From Brienomyrus brachyistius (taxonomy: Eukaryota > Chordata > Actinopteri > Osteoglossiformes > Mormyridae), in the NCBI RefSeq assembly GCF_023856365.1, contig NW_026042840.1, forward strand, positions 1-64,000: a DNA stretch of 64,000 nucleotides, given 5' to 3'. The translations under genes were made by a program, and so were the position numbers. This document shows positions 63,050 to 64,000 of this stretch, piece by piece; the first letter of the stretch is position 1, and every line of letters begins with the position of its first letter. The notes under the pieces were generated by a model. It saw nothing but the letters and a program-made list of their open reading frames with translations. It was not told the DNA's origin and made no database searches.

Positions 63050-64000
63050 CTATAAGAGAGAAATAAATTGTACTCATATTTCAAATGTATTTAAAATAGG
63101 GACACAAATTGTGGCTAATTCCTTTAATCCACAATCAACCCCTATTAGGCCATGATTAGATAAACCCTTAACTGATAGGCATAACAAAAACACACACACA
63201 AAATACCAAAGCGTCTTTGAGTTTATGTAAAAGCACTATATAAATAAAAATGTAAAAACAAAGAATGCCCTAGCTAAAAAAGTGCCAGTTTAACATTGGG
63301 TCTATGGATGATAATTACATATGTAACAATATAAAACAGTTTAGTCATAAGCGATGATTCCAGGGCTTATACACTTCCTCACAATTAGGATTCATGAAAC
63401 ACAAGTAATATTACCTCTCAATATTACCTCTCAATACATTGTCTCAATATTACCAAGTAATTTTGAGACAGAAAAGTAAAGTTTTTTGATGAATAGCTAA
63501 TGCCAGGTCTTAACAGCAATCATGTTTGCAAATAGTGAGTTATCTTTAGGATGCTGTGAAGTAACAAATATTTGAATGGGAAGTTTGTACTCAACTACTC
63601 TACAAGACAAAGTGCACTGCAAAGAAGATAACTGGCAGTAACCTGGGTTATATAAAAAGCCTGTAGAGAGACTTCAGATATGGGGTTTTTCATTATTTGT
63701 GATAGAAAAGGTATACTGGTTTATGGTGTTAAATTAGTTAAGTATATAAACAACACATTGTTTATGCTTGTATTTGAGGGCTCATTAACCCATACAAATG
63801 TTACTCTGCACTGCACATTTTGCAATGCATGGCATAACTGTCAGATAAAGCAGCATTCCTTTTTTCATTGTTGGAGGTGTTTCTGTGTATTATTATGGTG
63901 CATTCTTGTGGTATATTCCTACTACTGTGCCTTCATATACACAAGTAAAAACATTCCTGGCTTGAATGATAAAACCTCTTCATATCACTTTGTGTTTATG
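63050..64000. other. Upstream intron or flank of the recombinase gene
   Basis: AT-rich sequence in which I find no further exon, repeat boundary or RNA gene. Confidence 0.4.

Overview
The window looks like teleost fish nuclear DNA. The evidence is an exon-intron gene for a novel immune-type receptor (NITR, a bony-fish receptor family), fish-type L2 LINE 3' ends, Tc1 and hAT elements, a fish SINE with a tRNA-like head, and the last exons of a Brachyury (tbxt) copy. I cannot assign a species. Almost everything outside four gene loci is transposon-derived, often nested.

Layout. 1-17.5 kb: old transposon debris, namely a Tc1 end, a Gypsy integrase remnant, one SINE, a tRNA-Leu-like sequence, a frameshifted C2H2 zinc-finger transposon-type gene, a decayed Tc1 transposase, and a cleaner internally deleted Tc1 element with about 285-bp terminal inverted repeats (TIRs). 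17.5-23 kb: a decayed hAT-like gene with introns. One exon holds a young 3.1-kb non-autonomous LTR element (18570-21707, identical LTRs, 5-bp target duplication ATAAC), and a hAT MITE sits just downstream. 23-34 kb: LINE, SINE, solo-LTR and gag-like fragments. 35-37.7 kb: a large inverted duplication. 38.1-40.1 kb: three C-terminal exons of a tbxt copy with an in-frame stop and a solo LTR in the last exon. 40.3-43.5 kb: a possible small gene, an integrase-type transposase remnant, and LTR-like sequence with a perfect 36-bp hairpin.

45.6-57.6 kb: a NITR gene on the plus strand: signal peptide, V domain, I-type domain, transmembrane segment, and a tail with an ITIM. Intron 2 contains a 7.65-kb endogenous retrovirus in antisense (47121-54774) with two LTRs I read as identical and a tRNA-Tyr-type primer-binding site. 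Its gag-pro-pol lies in one frame interrupted by four stops, and most of env is deleted. The NITR I-domain exon carries its own stop codon beside a 57-bp tandem duplication that copies the J-like motif and splice donor.

58.8-63.05 kb and beyond: a minus-strand gene with at least five exons. It combines an acidic region, C2H2-like fingers, a tyrosine-recombinase (Crypton-type) domain and a basic C-terminal domain. Its 5' end lies outside the window and it has one apparent frameshift.

These genes do not form one pathway. The shared theme is host or domesticated genes broken into by mobile DNA of very different ages. Gene models are by eye from splice signals, phase and motif recognition; no database search was possible.
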